Positions 43,301-52,790 of a DNA stretch of 64,000 nucleotides are shown piece by piece. Origin of the DNA: Adlercreutzia agrestimuris (GTDB lineage Bacteria; Actinomycetota; Coriobacteriia; Coriobacteriales; Eggerthellaceae). The number at the start of each line of letters is the position of its first letter. The stretch's first letter is position 1. The stretch is taken from contig NZ_CALPCX010000002.1 of NCBI RefSeq assembly GCF_943193125.1, forward strand, positions 124,001 through 188,000, read 5' to 3'. The translations under genes were made by a program, and so were the position numbers. The notes under the pieces are model-generated. The model did no database searches, was not told the DNA's origin, and was given only the letters and a program-made list of their open reading frames with translations.

Positions 43301-44806
43301 ATGATTAAACTTTACGACACTAAAGCGCGCGAAAAGCAAGACCTCAAAGAGCTGCATGAAGGCAAAATTGGCATGTATGTATGCGGTCCGACTGTGTATA
43401 ACTACATTCATATTGGTAATGCGCGTACCTTCATTTCTTTCGACATCATTAGGCGTTATCTTATGTGGCGTGGCTATGACGTGACCTTCGTGCAAAATGT
43501 CACCGACGTAGACGATAAGATCATTGCAAAAGCAAATGAAGAAGGCAGAAGTGCTGCCGATGTAGCGGCTGAGTACACCGCAGCCTTTATTGAGGATATG
43601 CACAAAGTTGGTGTACTTGATCCGACCATTAGACCCAAAGCAACCGAAGAAATTGAGTCTATGATTGAATTGGTGCGTGACTTAATTGAAACAGGGCATG
43701 CTTATGAGGTTGAAGGCGATGTATATTTCGCTGTGCGCTCATATCCGGCATATGGTGAGCTGTCTGGTCGCAATGTGGATGAGATGGAGGCAGGTCATCG
43801 CGAATTGCGTGCTGATGGAAAAGGCATCGAAGATCGCAAGCGTGACCAGCTTGACTTTGCTCTCTGGAAGGCAGCAAAGCCGGGCGAGCCTGCGTGGGAG
43901 TCTCCGTGGGGTATGGGTCGTCCTGGCTGGCATATAGAGTGCTCGGCTATGTCGCGCAAGTATTTAGGCCTGCCTTTTGATATTCACGGAGGCGGAGCTG
44001 ACCTGGCGTTTCCTCATCACGAAAACGAGCGTGCGCAATCTGAGGCAGCGTGTGGGTGCACGTTTGCTGAGCACTGGATGCATGGTGGCATGCTGCAAAT
44101 CAATAAAGAGAAGATGAGTAAGTCGCTTGGGAACTTTATGTTGTTGCGTGATGTGTTGGAAACCACGCGACCTGAAGTCTTGCGTTTTTTGATGTTGCAG
44201 ACGCATTATCGTTCGCCGCTTGATTTCTCTGAGGAGCGTTTGTCGGAGGCAGCCGCGGCGCTTGGTCGCATTGAAAACGCGGTTAAGAATTTGGATTGGC
44301 AACTGGCAAGCACGGCTGAAGTTGCTTCGTCGGTAAACGTGCAGCGCTTAGCTGAGCAGGCACAACACGCTCGTGAGGCTTTTATTGAAGCAATGGATGA
44401 TGACTTTAATGCACCGCGTGCCCTTGGAGCAGTGTTTGACCTTGTCAATGACGTAAATGCTGAGTTGGCAGACAAAACAATTGCCGAGGCAGACGCGGCG
44501 GTTGTGCGTGAAGTGCGCGAGACCATCGTGGCGCTGATGGGCGTGTTTGGTATAGACATTGAGGCGCAAGCTACTGGCGAAGGTACGCAAGCTTATCCAG
44601 TTGAGGTGGTCGCGCTGGCAGCAGAATTGGCTGGTTTTGATGGTGACGACGCCTTTGACGCAGTGGAAGCTTTGTTGGATGCGCGCGCGGCAGCTCGTGC
44701 TGCAAAAGAGTGGGCAGTGGCTGATGCGGTGCGCGATGGTCTAGTGGGTCTAGGCTTTGTAATAGAAGATACCCCGCAAGGTGCACGTGTGACATTTGAA
44801 GGCTAG
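43301..44806 (+). CDS. cysS: Cysteinyl-tRNA synthetase
   Basis: Class I synthetase charging tRNA-Cys. Motifs: CGPTVYNYIHIGNAR near residues 28-42 (zinc Cys and HIGH-type HIGN), GWHIECSAM near 207 with the second zinc Cys, FPHHENERAQSEA near 235 (zinc His) and KMSKSLGN near 269. Anticodon-binding C-terminal domain to residue 501, with Ala/Glu-rich helices. All zinc ligands are present. ATG follows aaaggac. metF begins 16 bases after the stop. Confidence 0.97.
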   Translation: MIKLYDTKAREKQDLKELHEGKIGMYVCGPTVYNYIHIGNARTFISFDIIRRYLMWRGYDVTFVQNVTDVDDKIIAKANEEGRSAADVAAEYTAAFIEDMHKVGVLDPTIRPKATEEIESMIELVRDLIETGHAYEVEGDVYFAVRSYPAYGELSGRNVDEMEAGHRELRADGKGIEDRKRDQLDFALWKAAKPGEPAWESPWGMGRPGWHIECSAMSRKYLGLPFDIHGGGADLAFPHHENERAQSEAACGCTFAEHWMHGGMLQINKEKMSKSLGNFMLLRDVLETTRPEVLRFLMLQTHYRSPLDFSEERLSEAAAALGRIENAVKNLDWQLASTAEVASSVNVQRLAEQAQHAREAFIEAMDDDFNAPRALGAVFDLVNDVNAELADKTIAEADAAVVREVRETIVALMGVFGIDIEAQATGEGTQAYPVEVVALAAELAGFDGDDAFDAVEALLDARAAARAAKEWAVADAVRDGLVGLGFVIEDTPQGARVTFEG

Positions 44807-44822
44807 GTGTTGACGCAAGCAC

Positions 44823-45734
44823 ATGAGAAACGTTGCGCATATCTTTCACTCAGCTGCACGTGCGGCAAAAAAGCCCATTTCCTTTGAGGTCTTTCCGCCA
44901 AAAGGTGATCTTACCCATGAAGTTGCTCGTGAAATGGCCTCGCATTTAGTTAAGCTGCATCCGGACTTCATAAGCGTTACTTACTCAGCTGGCGGTGGTG
45001 GAAACAAGCAAGCCACCGCAGCAATAGCGTCTATGATTCAGGATGATTTTGCCGTGCCTACGGTTGCTCATCTGACCTGTGCGGGAATGGATGAAGCGGC
45101 ATATGAGCGCGCTGTTGGTGAGCTTCAGGCATATGGCGTTCATAATGTTTTGGCGTTGCGAGGAGATTTGCCGCAAGGCGATACTAGCGCAAAAGCTGTC
45201 CATCAAGATCACGATATGCAGCAGCAACCTTTTGTCTATGCGTGTGATTTGATGCAGCGACTTGTTGCTGATGGCTTTTGTGTGGGTGGTGCGGCATATC
45301 CTGAAGGGCATGTAACTTGCTTTGACGATGCGGCTAACATTCAGCATCTTAAGCTTAAGCAAGATGCGGGAGCTTCATTTTTAATCACGCAGCTGTTCTT
45401 CGACAATGATTGCTTTTATAGGTTTCGCGAAGCAGCGCTGAAGGCAGGCGTGGATGTGCCTTTATCTTGTGGCATTATGCCCTTTTTGAGCAAAGCGCAA
45501 ATTCAGCGCATGGTATTTATGTGCGGAGCATCTCTTCCTGCTCCTATTATTAAGCTTTTGGCACGTTGGGAAAGTGATCCTGAATCACTTCGCCAAGCGG
45601 GTATTGAATATGCATGCAACCAGCTTGTTGACCTGGCGCGTCATGGCGTTGACGGCTTGCACGTTTATACGATGAATCAGCCCGATATTGCGCACGCTGC
45701 TTGCAGCGCTTTGCGTGCAACGGGACAGGTGTAG
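44823..45734 (+). CDS. metF: 5,10-Methylenetetrahydrofolate reductase
   Basis: Reduces methylene-THF to methyl-THF for methionine synthesis. FAD-dependent TIM barrel; segments SFEVFPPKG near residue 20, YSAGGGGNKQAT near 55, LALRGDLPQG near 109, and FLITQLFFDNDCFYRF near 188. The 303-residue length fits the bacterial enzyme. Probably in the cysS operon (16-base gap, no terminator) and followed by the MetH activation gene five bases later. Confidence 0.95.
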   Translation: MRNVAHIFHSAARAAKKPISFEVFPPKGDLTHEVAREMASHLVKLHPDFISVTYSAGGGGNKQATAAIASMIQDDFAVPTVAHLTCAGMDEAAYERAVGELQAYGVHNVLALRGDLPQGDTSAKAVHQDHDMQQQPFVYACDLMQRLVADGFCVGGAAYPEGHVTCFDDAANIQHLKLKQDAGASFLITQLFFDNDCFYRFREAALKAGVDVPLSCGIMPFLSKAQIQRMVFMCGASLPAPIIKLLARWESDPESLRQAGIEYACNQLVDLARHGVDGLHVYTMNQPDIAHAACSALRATGQV

Positions 45735-45739
45735 GCTGC

Positions 45740-46444
45740 ATGGCGCAGTTGGTACGACCCGAGGGGTTAACGCTTGATAGGCAAGAGGCGCTGCGCTACG
45801 TTGGCTACAACGGTCAAGCTATAGATGATGCTCTACTTGGGCGGTTTGAGCTATTGGCGCAGGCATGTGAGCAAGATTTGTCGCCTGCAGGGGTGTGGGA
45901 AAGCTTCGCCATTGAACAAGTAACTCAAACAGGCGTGAAGCTTGCTTCGGGATTGGTGCTTGAGGGTACTGATATCGCCGCGCATCTGGCAAAAGCTAAA
46001 GAGGCTGTGCTTCTTGCTTGCACGCTTGGTGTTGAAAGCGAGCGCGAGCTGCGCAAATATGCTGCCACAAGCGCAGTTGATGGCATGTTGTATGGGGCGT
46101 GCGCATCTGCATTGGTGGAATCGCTTGCAAATGCCGTGGAAGCGTCGGTGGTGGCATATGCCACTGAGCGCGGTTTGCGCACGAACTTTCGCTATAGCCC
46201 TGGTTATGGAGATCTGCCCCTTGACGTACAACCTGGGTTTGTTCGTGCGCTGCAAGCCACAGTTCGCATTGGGTTGACGTGCACACCCGACAACTTCTTG
46301 GTTCCCACTAAGAGCGTGACGGCGGTTGTGGGGCTATTCGATGCTGCAGCAACTATTCCTGATGAGGGTTCGCGCTGTAGCGCGTGTCAACTTCGTTATC
46401 ATTGTGAACTCCGAAAGAAAGGAACCTCGTGTCATGGTAGGTGA
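45740..46444 (+). CDS. Stand-alone methionine synthase activation-domain protein
   Basis: Resembles the C-terminal reactivation domain of MetH, which binds AdoMet and re-methylates inactive cob(II)alamin. ATG 45740 (MAQLVRPEG) is chosen over the frame start at 45701, which lies inside metF. Visible segments: KEAVLLACTLGVESERE near residues 88-104 and the AdoMet-site-like FRYSPGYGDLPLDVQP near 150-165, followed by TCTPDNFLVPTKSVTAVVG. A Cys cluster closes the protein (CSACQLRYHC). It overlaps metH by 11 bases, and that MetH lacks this domain, so the two form a split enzyme. Confidence 0.9.
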   Translation: MAQLVRPEGLTLDRQEALRYVGYNGQAIDDALLGRFELLAQACEQDLSPAGVWESFAIEQVTQTGVKLASGLVLEGTDIAAHLAKAKEAVLLACTLGVESERELRKYAATSAVDGMLYGACASALVESLANAVEASVVAYATERGLRTNFRYSPGYGDLPLDVQPGFVRALQATVRIGLTCTPDNFLVPTKSVTAVVGLFDAAATIPDEGSRCSACQLRYHCELRKKGTSCHGR

Positions 46445-49010
46445 AACAGTGTATGAGGTGACATCACGCGGGATGAATGAACCAGCAAAATCATCTTTTG
46501 ACACAGGGCTTCGTATAGCCGATGAACATTTGCGCCAAGTGCTGTTAGGTAACGAGTTTTTGGTGTTTGACGGCGCTATGGGAACGCAGATGCAAGCGCG
46601 CGGCTTAGCACAACCGGGCGTGAATCCCGACTTATTAAACTTAACGAACCCTCAGGCCATTACCGACATTCATGCTGCATATGTTGCAGCAGGTGCTGAG
46701 GTTATTACCACCAATACTTTCGGGGCGAACGCGCTTAAGCTTGAGGGTCACGCAAGCGTTCAGGAAGTGTATGAGGCGGCAGTTGCGTGCGCAAAAAAGG
46801 CGCACGCAAGATATGTTGCAGGCGATATTGGGCCGACAGGAGCGCTGCTTGAACCGCTTGGGACGCTTTCATTTGATGATGCATATGAGATATTTGCCGA
46901 GCAAGTGCAAGCAGCAGATACGGCTGGATGTGATCTGATTTTAATTGAGACACTTGCTGATCTGCGTGAGGCTAAAGCGGCATTACTTGCAGCTAAAGAG
47001 CACACTGACTTACCCGTTTTTATAACGATGACGTTTGGTGAGGACGGACGGACGTTTCTGGGCACACCACCAGAAGTGGCAGCTGAGGTGCTTTCGTCGC
47101 TTGGCGCACATGCTGTGGGCATCAATTGCTCGCTTGGTCCAGATGAGCTCTTGCCGCTTGCGCAATCCATGGCGCAACGCGTGCGCTGCCCGCTCATGGT
47201 GCAGCCCAATGCGGGCATGCCACGTATGGAAAATGATATGACCGTCTATGACGTGACGCCTGAACAATTCGCCATGTCAATGAAGGCGCTCATAGCATGC
47301 GGGGCTAACATTGTGGGCAGTTGCTGTGGCAGCAGTCCAGATTTTACTCGCGCATTGCGCGCAGTCGTAGATGAGGCTGTTGCTCCTGTGACGCGTGCTT
47401 ATGAGCCAGCGTTGGTGCTGGCCAGTGCTCAAAAAGCGGTTGTCCTGCCTGCAGGTACCCCACGTGTTGCAGTTATTGGCGAACGTATTAATCCTACCGG
47501 AAAGCCTAAATTGCAAGCGGCACTTAAGGCAGGAAACTTCGACTATGTGGTAGGTGAGGCGGTATCGCAAGCGGAGGCGGGGGCTGACGTGTTGGATGTG
47601 AACGTTGGCTTACCTGAGCTGGATGAGCCGACTACGCTTGCTTGTGTTGTAGATAAGCTGGCTGCAACGCTCACGCTACCTTTGGTCTTTGATTCGTCAG
47701 ACCCGGAGGCATTAGAGTGCGCTGTGCGCAGCTATGCGGGAAAACCGCTGATCAACTCGGTTAATGCCAAGCAGGAGAGCTTGGAGGCAGTGCTTCCGTT
47801 GGTAAAAAAATATGGATGCGCGGTGCTCGGGCTGACGCTTGATGAAACGGGTATTCCGCCCACAGCGGAAGGTCGCTTGCGTGCTGCTCAGCGGATTGTA
47901 AGCGCAGCAGAAGCGGCAGGTATTCCGCGTGAAGATATCGTGATTGATTGTTTGGTTATGGCAGCTGCTACTAATCAAGATGAAGCGTGTGAAATCTTGC
48001 GTGCGGTGTCGCTTGTCAAAGAACAACTTGGTGTGAGAACTGCGCTTGGCGTGTCCAATATTAGCTTCGGGCTTCCTCAGCGCGGTCTTATGAATGCAAC
48101 GTTTTTGTCTGCCGCATTCGGGGCTGGCCTTGATCTACCTATTTTGAATCCGCTTTCTGCTCGATATCGTGATGTCGTGGCAGCATTTCGTGTGCTTAAT
48201 GGGCAAGATGTGGGTTCTCGATCCTACATTGAGACCTTCGCAAACGCCCTTGATCCCTATGCGCCAAGAGCTGCTGAAGGGGCGCAAGGTTCGGTTGTTG
48301 CAGCCGATCAGCGCACTATGCCTGAATTGTCTCTTCCCATTTCGCCTGCCTTGGCTGATGCTGCTTCAGAAGTGACATGCATGATGCATCATATTCTTTC
48401 TGGTCAGCGAGGTCCTATGGCTGATGCTACGTTGGCGCTGTTAGAAGCCCACGATGCGCTTGATGTTGTTAACGGCGTTTTTATTCCTGCGCTTGACGAG
48501 GCGGGCAGGCGCTTTGATAGTGGAGTGTTTTTCTTGCCGCAATTGATGGCATCAGCTGAAGCGGTAAAGGCGGGGTTCGATGTTGTTCGCGCACATATGG
48601 ATGCATGCTCTGACGCTAAAGTAATTGCAGATCGGCGCACTATTGCTGTGGCAACCGTAAAGGGCGATATCCACGATATCGGTAAAAACATTGCAAAAAT
48701 GTTGCTGGAAAACTACGGCTATAACGTTGTTGATTTAGGTAGAGATGTTTCGCCTGAGGACATTCTTTCTGCGGTGGAAGATGGTGGCATAACGCTGGTG
48801 GGGCTTTCGGCGCTTATGACTACAACCGTGAAGGCCATGGAGCAAACAGTATCACTTTTGCATGAGCGTGCGCCGCAGGTGCGCGTCATTGTGGCTGGTG
48901 CGGTTTTGACGCCTGAGTATGCTTTACGTATGGGTGCGGATTATTACGCGAAAGATGCCGCCGAAACAGCCCGCATTGCTGAGCGCTTTTTCGCCCACGA
49001 AGCTCATTGA
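46434..49010 (+). CDS. metH: Cobalamin-dependent methionine synthase, without activation domain
   Basis: Transfers methyl from methyl-THF via cobalamin to homocysteine. ATG 46434 (MVGETVYEV) after aaaggaa; the early frame start at 46326 lies inside the previous gene. The homocysteine domain (about residues 40-330) ends with the zinc-type GSCCGSSPDF. The pterin-binding domain (about 345-610) starts AVIGERINPTGK. The cobalamin cap and binding modules follow, with DIHDIGKN near 745, where the His ligates cobalt. It stops at residue 858, about 370 short of E. coli MetH; the missing C-terminal activation domain is the overlapping upstream gene. Confidence 0.96.
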   Translation: MVGETVYEVTSRGMNEPAKSSFDTGLRIADEHLRQVLLGNEFLVFDGAMGTQMQARGLAQPGVNPDLLNLTNPQAITDIHAAYVAAGAEVITTNTFGANALKLEGHASVQEVYEAAVACAKKAHARYVAGDIGPTGALLEPLGTLSFDDAYEIFAEQVQAADTAGCDLILIETLADLREAKAALLAAKEHTDLPVFITMTFGEDGRTFLGTPPEVAAEVLSSLGAHAVGINCSLGPDELLPLAQSMAQRVRCPLMVQPNAGMPRMENDMTVYDVTPEQFAMSMKALIACGANIVGSCCGSSPDFTRALRAVVDEAVAPVTRAYEPALVLASAQKAVVLPAGTPRVAVIGERINPTGKPKLQAALKAGNFDYVVGEAVSQAEAGADVLDVNVGLPELDEPTTLACVVDKLAATLTLPLVFDSSDPEALECAVRSYAGKPLINSVNAKQESLEAVLPLVKKYGCAVLGLTLDETGIPPTAEGRLRAAQRIVSAAEAAGIPREDIVIDCLVMAAATNQDEACEILRAVSLVKEQLGVRTALGVSNISFGLPQRGLMNATFLSAAFGAGLDLPILNPLSARYRDVVAAFRVLNGQDVGSRSYIETFANALDPYAPRAAEGAQGSVVAADQRTMPELSLPISPALADAASEVTCMMHHILSGQRGPMADATLALLEAHDALDVVNGVFIPALDEAGRRFDSGVFFLPQLMASAEAVKAGFDVVRAHMDACSDAKVIADRRTIAVATVKGDIHDIGKNIAKMLLENYGYNVVDLGRDVSPEDILSAVEDGGITLVGLSALMTTTVKAMEQTVSLLHERAPQVRVIVAGAVLTPEYALRMGADYYAKDAAETARIAERFFAHEAH

Positions 49011-49104
49011 TGCACGCGCGGCTGTTTAAAAGCTGCAAGATGCGATAAAGGAATAATAATTCGCTAACGAATCTTTGAATTGCGGCAGTATTAGCCAGAC
49101 GACT

Positions 49105-49113
49105 TGCTATTAT
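49105..49113 (+). promoter_or_regulatory. Extended -10 element for the small gene at 49149
   Basis: TGCTATTAT, five of six -10 bases plus TGn; no clear -35. Confidence 0.45.
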
Positions 49114-49148
49114 ATGAACAAGGTCAAAACCCAACGAAAGGGGTTGAA

Positions 49149-49448
49149 ATGGGAACGAAAGCTGCTGAGGCACTCGACATTTCCTTTGAGGAGTTGACGC
49201 CCTATTTGCACACGAATCATTCTGTGTATATGGACGTTGACGGTGCAACGTATTACCTGACAGATGTCAACGATAGGTATTGGCGCGCGCAGGACACTAC
49301 GCAACTCAATGACAAGGGGCATTACGTAGATGCAAGCGAGTTAGTGCCAACAATTAGCGAGTTTTTGACGCTTCCTTTCGTGGGCGACGCTTCTATTGCT
49401 GATGTATTTGATGATGCTGTTTTCTATGCATCTGAAAAGGCAGAATAA
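49149..49448 (+). CDS. Hypothetical protein, 99 residues
   Basis: Not recognised. ATG 49149 (MGTKAAEALDIS) has aaagggg seven bases upstream. Soluble and acidic, with Asp/Tyr-rich central strands (VYMDVDGATYYLTDVNDRYWRAQD) in two parts of beta character, and a helical end (DVFDDAVFYASEKAE). No signal peptide, membrane helix or Cys. It has its own -10 and terminator, so it is expressed alone. The alternating hydrophobic pattern suggests a small alpha/beta fold. Confidence 0.65.
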   Translation: MGTKAAEALDISFEELTPYLHTNHSVYMDVDGATYYLTDVNDRYWRAQDTTQLNDKGHYVDASELVPTISEFLTLPFVGDASIADVFDDAVFYASEKAE

Positions 49449-49497
49449 CCAACTGTTTTAAAGGGACAATTTCATAGGACATCAGTCCATACGATCT

Positions 49498-49524
49498 AAA
49501 AGCCGGCAACCATTTGTCGGCTTT
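49498..49524 (+). terminator. Hairpin terminator after the 99-residue protein gene
   Basis: A 7-bp stem (aaagccg with cggcttt), 13-base loop, then a short T/A tail. Moderate quality. Confidence 0.6.
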
Positions 49525-49689
49525 ATTATGCCGCGAAACTCTTTGGCAACATTTACCAGGTAAACTGCTCAACAATTAAGGGGTAAGGATCTTGTTGGCA
49601 CCACTTCAAATAGCATTGCTTTGATTGATGCTGGGCACGATGTAAGCTCTAGGGTTTATATGCAAAGATCATCATATGGAAGGAATCTC

Positions 49690-50283
49690 ATGACCTATTT
49701 ACCGCAGGCACAAACAACCAAATGGCAGCAATCCGACGAGATTGATCTGGCAAAGACCGCTGTTTTGGTCATTGATATTTTGGGTGGCGAAGGCGGCATT
49801 GTGCCTGGTCTTGAGAAGATGGCAGAAAACGCTGAGCGTATTTGCGTTGCCGCGCGTCAGGCGGGTGTGCCGGTTATCTTTAGCTGTGACGCTCATTTGC
49901 CGGGGGTTGATCGGGAGTTGGAGCTGTGGGGCGAGCACGGCATCAAAGATAGTGAAGCTGCGCAGCCTCTTGCGTGTTTGAAGGCGTGCGAGGAAGACTT
50001 TATCGTTCCGAAGCGCCGCTATGATGGCTTTTTTCAAACTGACCTTGACTTACTTTTGCGCGAATTAGGTGTTGATACCCTCATTGCAATAGGGGCTGAC
50101 ACCAATATTTGCGTTTTGCAAACACTTGCTGGTGCTTATTTTAGAACCTATAAAAGCATTGTTGCTGCTGATGCATGCGCTACTTTTTTGATCGGTACAC
50201 AAGAAGCGGGACTTGAGTATTTCACGCGTTGCTATGACTCTCGTGTGGTAACTACCGAGAAGGTTTTAGAGTACTTACGTTAA
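49690..50283 (+). CDS. Isochorismatase-family cysteine hydrolase
   Basis: A 197-residue hydrolase of the nicotinamidase/isochorismatase fold. The ATG at 49690 (MTYLPQAQ) follows ggaaggaa; the longer frame from 49621 has no ribosome site. Catalytic triad as in the family: Asp in VLVIDILGG near residue 28, Lys in VPKRRYDGF near 113 and Cys in ADTNICVLQT near 144. Nicotinamidase would feed NAD salvage, but the metal-binding pattern of true PncA was not identified, so the substrate is left open. It is followed by panD. Confidence 0.85.
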   Translation: MTYLPQAQTTKWQQSDEIDLAKTAVLVIDILGGEGGIVPGLEKMAENAERICVAARQAGVPVIFSCDAHLPGVDRELELWGEHGIKDSEAAQPLACLKACEEDFIVPKRRYDGFFQTDLDLLLRELGVDTLIAIGADTNICVLQTLAGAYFRTYKSIVAADACATFLIGTQEAGLEYFTRCYDSRVVTTEKVLEYLR

Positions 50284-50333
50284 AAGACGCAAGGTATTTT
50301 TGTTTCGTATGAGGGCTTCTTGAGGATAAACAT

Positions 50334-50732
50334 ATGCGCTTAACTATGCTCAAAGGAAAGATTCATCGAGCGACAGTAACCCAGGCAGAAATTGACTACG
50401 TTGGCTCTATTACGTTGGATGCAGCTCTTGCTCGGGCAGCCCATATTCGCGAATACGAACGCGTTTTAGTAGCTGATGCCACTAACGGCGAGCGCCTTGA
50501 GACGTATGTCATTTTTGGCGAAGAGGGAAGTGGTATGGTGTGCCTTAATGGAGCTGCGGCATATAATATTTCGCCTGGTGACAAGGTTATCATTATGGCA
50601 TTTGCGGAAATGAGTCCCGAAGAGGCGGCAGATCCGATGCATGCTCCATACGTCGTGTTTGTAGACGAAGCAAATGCAATAACCGCTCAAGCGCGTTACG
50701 AAAAACACGGACGACTAGAAGGCTTGGCATAG
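50334..50732 (+). CDS. panD: Aspartate 1-decarboxylase
   Basis: Makes beta-alanine for pantothenate and CoA. The self-cleavage site Gly-Ser is seen in DYVGSITLD at residues 22-30, which gives the pyruvoyl group. Other blocks: [10 protein letters not shown] near 51 and [19 protein letters not shown] near 72-90. Length 132 is normal. No panB/panC nearby. RBS gaggat before the ATG. Confidence 0.95.
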   Translation: MRLTMLKGKIHRATVTQAEIDYVGSITLDAALARAAHIREYERVLVADATNGERLETYVIFGEEGSGMVCLNGAAAYNISPGDKVIIMAFAEMSPEEAADPMHAPYVVFVDEANAITAQARYEKHGRLEGLA

Positions 50733-50751
50733 CGCCGCGCCTTCTAGTCGT
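50711..50751. terminator. Bidirectional hairpin between panD and htrA
   Basis: A perfect 12-bp stem (cgactagaaggc with gccttctagtcg) that includes the last codons of panD. On the - strand it is followed by a five-T run (gtgtttttc), so it best ends htrA; on the + strand the tail is only T/G rich. Confidence 0.75.
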
Positions 50752-50773
50752 AGTGTCGCATTGTTGTTGTCTC

Positions 50774-52204
50774 TTAGCGCTGGCTGAAGAGATCTTCTAG
50801 GTCATCCCAACCATAGCCATAGGCGTTGCCTTGGTCAGAGCCGTTGCCATCTTGAGGCGTCTGCTGCTCTTGTTGGCTTGCCGCATCATCTCCCAGTACT
50901 ACTTCTACTTCGCGTTCTTCACCATTGGTGTTAATAGTGAGCTTCACGGTATCGCCGGGAAGCTTGCCGCGAACGGCGAGCATTAGATCAGATGCACCTT
51001 CTACTTTTTCGCCATCAAATGAGGTAATGATGTCGCCCTCTTGGATGCCCGCTGCTTGAGCGCCTGATCCCTCAGAAACAGCTGCAACATATGCGCCTTC
51101 GTCACTTGAGAGACCATAGCTTTGGGCGGTCTGGCTATTGACGGTTGACAGGCTGATGCCAAGTTGAGCATGGGTTGGCGTTTCGCCTGCAATTATCTGC
51201 TCAGCTAAGTTAACTGCATAGTTTACCGGGATGGCAAAACCTACACCAGAATAGTTGCCTGAGTAGGAAGTGATCAGCGTATTGATGCCGATGAGCTTGC
51301 CCTCGCCGTCCACAAGCGCCCCTCCTGAGTTGCCAGGATTGATGGCAGCGTCAGTCTGGATCATGTTTGGGTAAATGGTGGTTTCACCCGTACCGCCTGA
51401 TTGGGCTGATTCGGCAGCATCCATAATTTGCGAGCGGCTTGTTGCTGAGACAATGCCGGTGGCAACTGACTGCTCAAGACCGAAGGGCGATCCAAGCGAC
51501 ATGACCCATTCGCCGATAGTGAGATCATCCGAGTCGCCAAGCTCCATGACGGTCAGCCCTGAAGCGTCTTTTGCTTTGAGAACTGCGACATCTGATGAGG
51601 GGTCAGTGCCTACGAGTTCGGCCTCGTAGGTTTCGCCAGCAATGGTTACTTCGTATGCGGCGCCACCTTCAACGACATGATTGTTGGTGATAATGTAGCC
51701 GTCTTCAGAGAGCACAACGCCCGAGCCCTGCGAATACGGGGTAAGTTCGCCTTCGCCGCCTTGAGTGCCTTGGCCTTGGCCCATGCCATAGACTTGGTTC
51801 ATTGAGACGAGAGACGAGCTATTGGTGTAGACATCCACAGCAACTACTGAAGGCAGGCACTTGGCCGCAACTGCTTCTGCAAGTGTTGCATCGTCATTAG
51901 TTTTGATAACGGTTTGCGAAAGTGGTGCAGTTTCATTGGCAGCCTCTGCGGTTTCCGGATTAATGTAGGCACTTTGTACGCCGAAAGCCAGCATGCATGC
52001 AAGTGCAGCGCCTGCAAAGCCAGTCAGAAACGAGCGACGGCCAAGCTTCGGTTTGCTCTGTGGCATGTTGCGCTTGATGCTGTCCTCAACCATGTTGTTG
52101 TCAATAACTTCGTCTGCTTGTGCGTGAAGAGGGGATTCAAAACCAGCGCCTTGTTTGCGAGTATGGCTGCCGGTGGGGTTGTGATAGTTGTGAAATTCAG
52201 TCAT
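50774..52204 (-). CDS. htrA: HtrA-like serine protease with PDZ domain
   Basis: Envelope protease for misfolded proteins. ATG 52204 (MTEFHNYH) follows aaaggag; the 52255 frame start is too early. The N-terminal 50 residues are cytoplasmic. GRRSFLTG (Arg 56-57) precedes one hydrophobic segment (about 60-78), a twin-arginine-like signal or membrane anchor. The trypsin-like domain has catalytic His (NNHVV, about 174), Asp (SSDVAVL, about 205) and Ser (NPGNSGGA, about 291). A Gly/Gln loop (GMGQGQGTQGGEGE) lies before the His. PDZ domain about 365-450, then a Gln/Gly-rich tail. 476 residues. Confidence 0.95.
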   Translation of the reverse strand: MTEFHNYHNPTGSHTRKQGAGFESPLHAQADEVIDNNMVEDSIKRNMPQSKPKLGRRSFLTGFAGAALACMLAFGVQSAYINPETAEAANETAPLSQTVIKTNDDATLAEAVAAKCLPSVVAVDVYTNSSSLVSMNQVYGMGQGQGTQGGEGELTPYSQGSGVVLSEDGYIITNNHVVEGGAAYEVTIAGETYEAELVGTDPSSDVAVLKAKDASGLTVMELGDSDDLTIGEWVMSLGSPFGLEQSVATGIVSATSRSQIMDAAESAQSGGTGETTIYPNMIQTDAAINPGNSGGALVDGEGKLIGINTLITSYSGNYSGVGFAIPVNYAVNLAEQIIAGETPTHAQLGISLSTVNSQTAQSYGLSSDEGAYVAAVSEGSGAQAAGIQEGDIITSFDGEKVEGASDLMLAVRGKLPGDTVKLTINTNGEEREVEVVLGDDAASQQEQQTPQDGNGSDQGNAYGYGWDDLEDLFSQR

Positions 52205-52621
52205 TATGTGCTCCTTTGAAAAGGGACGTTTCTTGCGATGACCGAACTCTAACACGTCTATGATTACAGCAACGTTGACACAAAGGGTGAACCATTATTG
52301 GTACACGAATATACATCGTTTGGTGTAGCCGGTGGGTGTAGAAGGGGTGTCAGTGCTTCGATACCTTTTGGCAGTTTGGCTCCAGCGTCTCAACTTTCGG
52401 GTGATCCTCCCAGCGCCCCTCATGCCTTTCGGTGCTCGTGGCACTCGTGCTGCTTGTGACGCCCTCGGCACTCGTGGTCATTTATGGCCGTCTGAGGATG
52501 CCCTTTCAAAAAAATGACCTGACCTGGTGTTATGTCAAAATATGGCGAATTTGCGCACCATTTTTGTTACAACGGTGAACTAAAATATGGCGGTTTTTGG
52601 CGAAGTGTGGCAGGAAATGTT

Positions 52622-52702
52622 GCCGATTAGGCGGTTTTTGAAGGATGACCCACCTAATCGGCGACTTTTCCAGCCATTTTGAGGGCCAATCCGCCTAATC
52701 GG
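52622..52702. repeat. Inverted/direct repeats of a CCGCCTAATCGG word
   Basis: GCCGATTAGGCGG (52622-52634) pairs with CCACCTAATCGGC (52650-52662) at 12 of 13 positions to make a strong hairpin. A third copy, CCGCCTAATCGG, lies at 52691-52702. Each copy is followed or preceded by a T-rich word such as CTTTTCC. This looks like a REP-type or MITE-remnant element. Confidence 0.65.
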
Positions 52703-52790
52703 GTGCTTTTCCTGCCAAAGTTTGGCGTTTTATTGCAAATTTTATCAAAGCTGCGAGTGGGGTAAGGTAAACCTCGGGCGGGACAAGGCG

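Noticed and set aside
46326..46433. 36-codon N-terminal extension of metH
   Set aside because: It lies inside the activation-domain gene and reads as noise; the ATG at 46434 has a ribosome site.
49621..49689. 23-codon N-terminal extension of the isochorismatase-family gene
   Set aside because: No ribosome site; ggaaggaa directly precedes the ATG at 49690.
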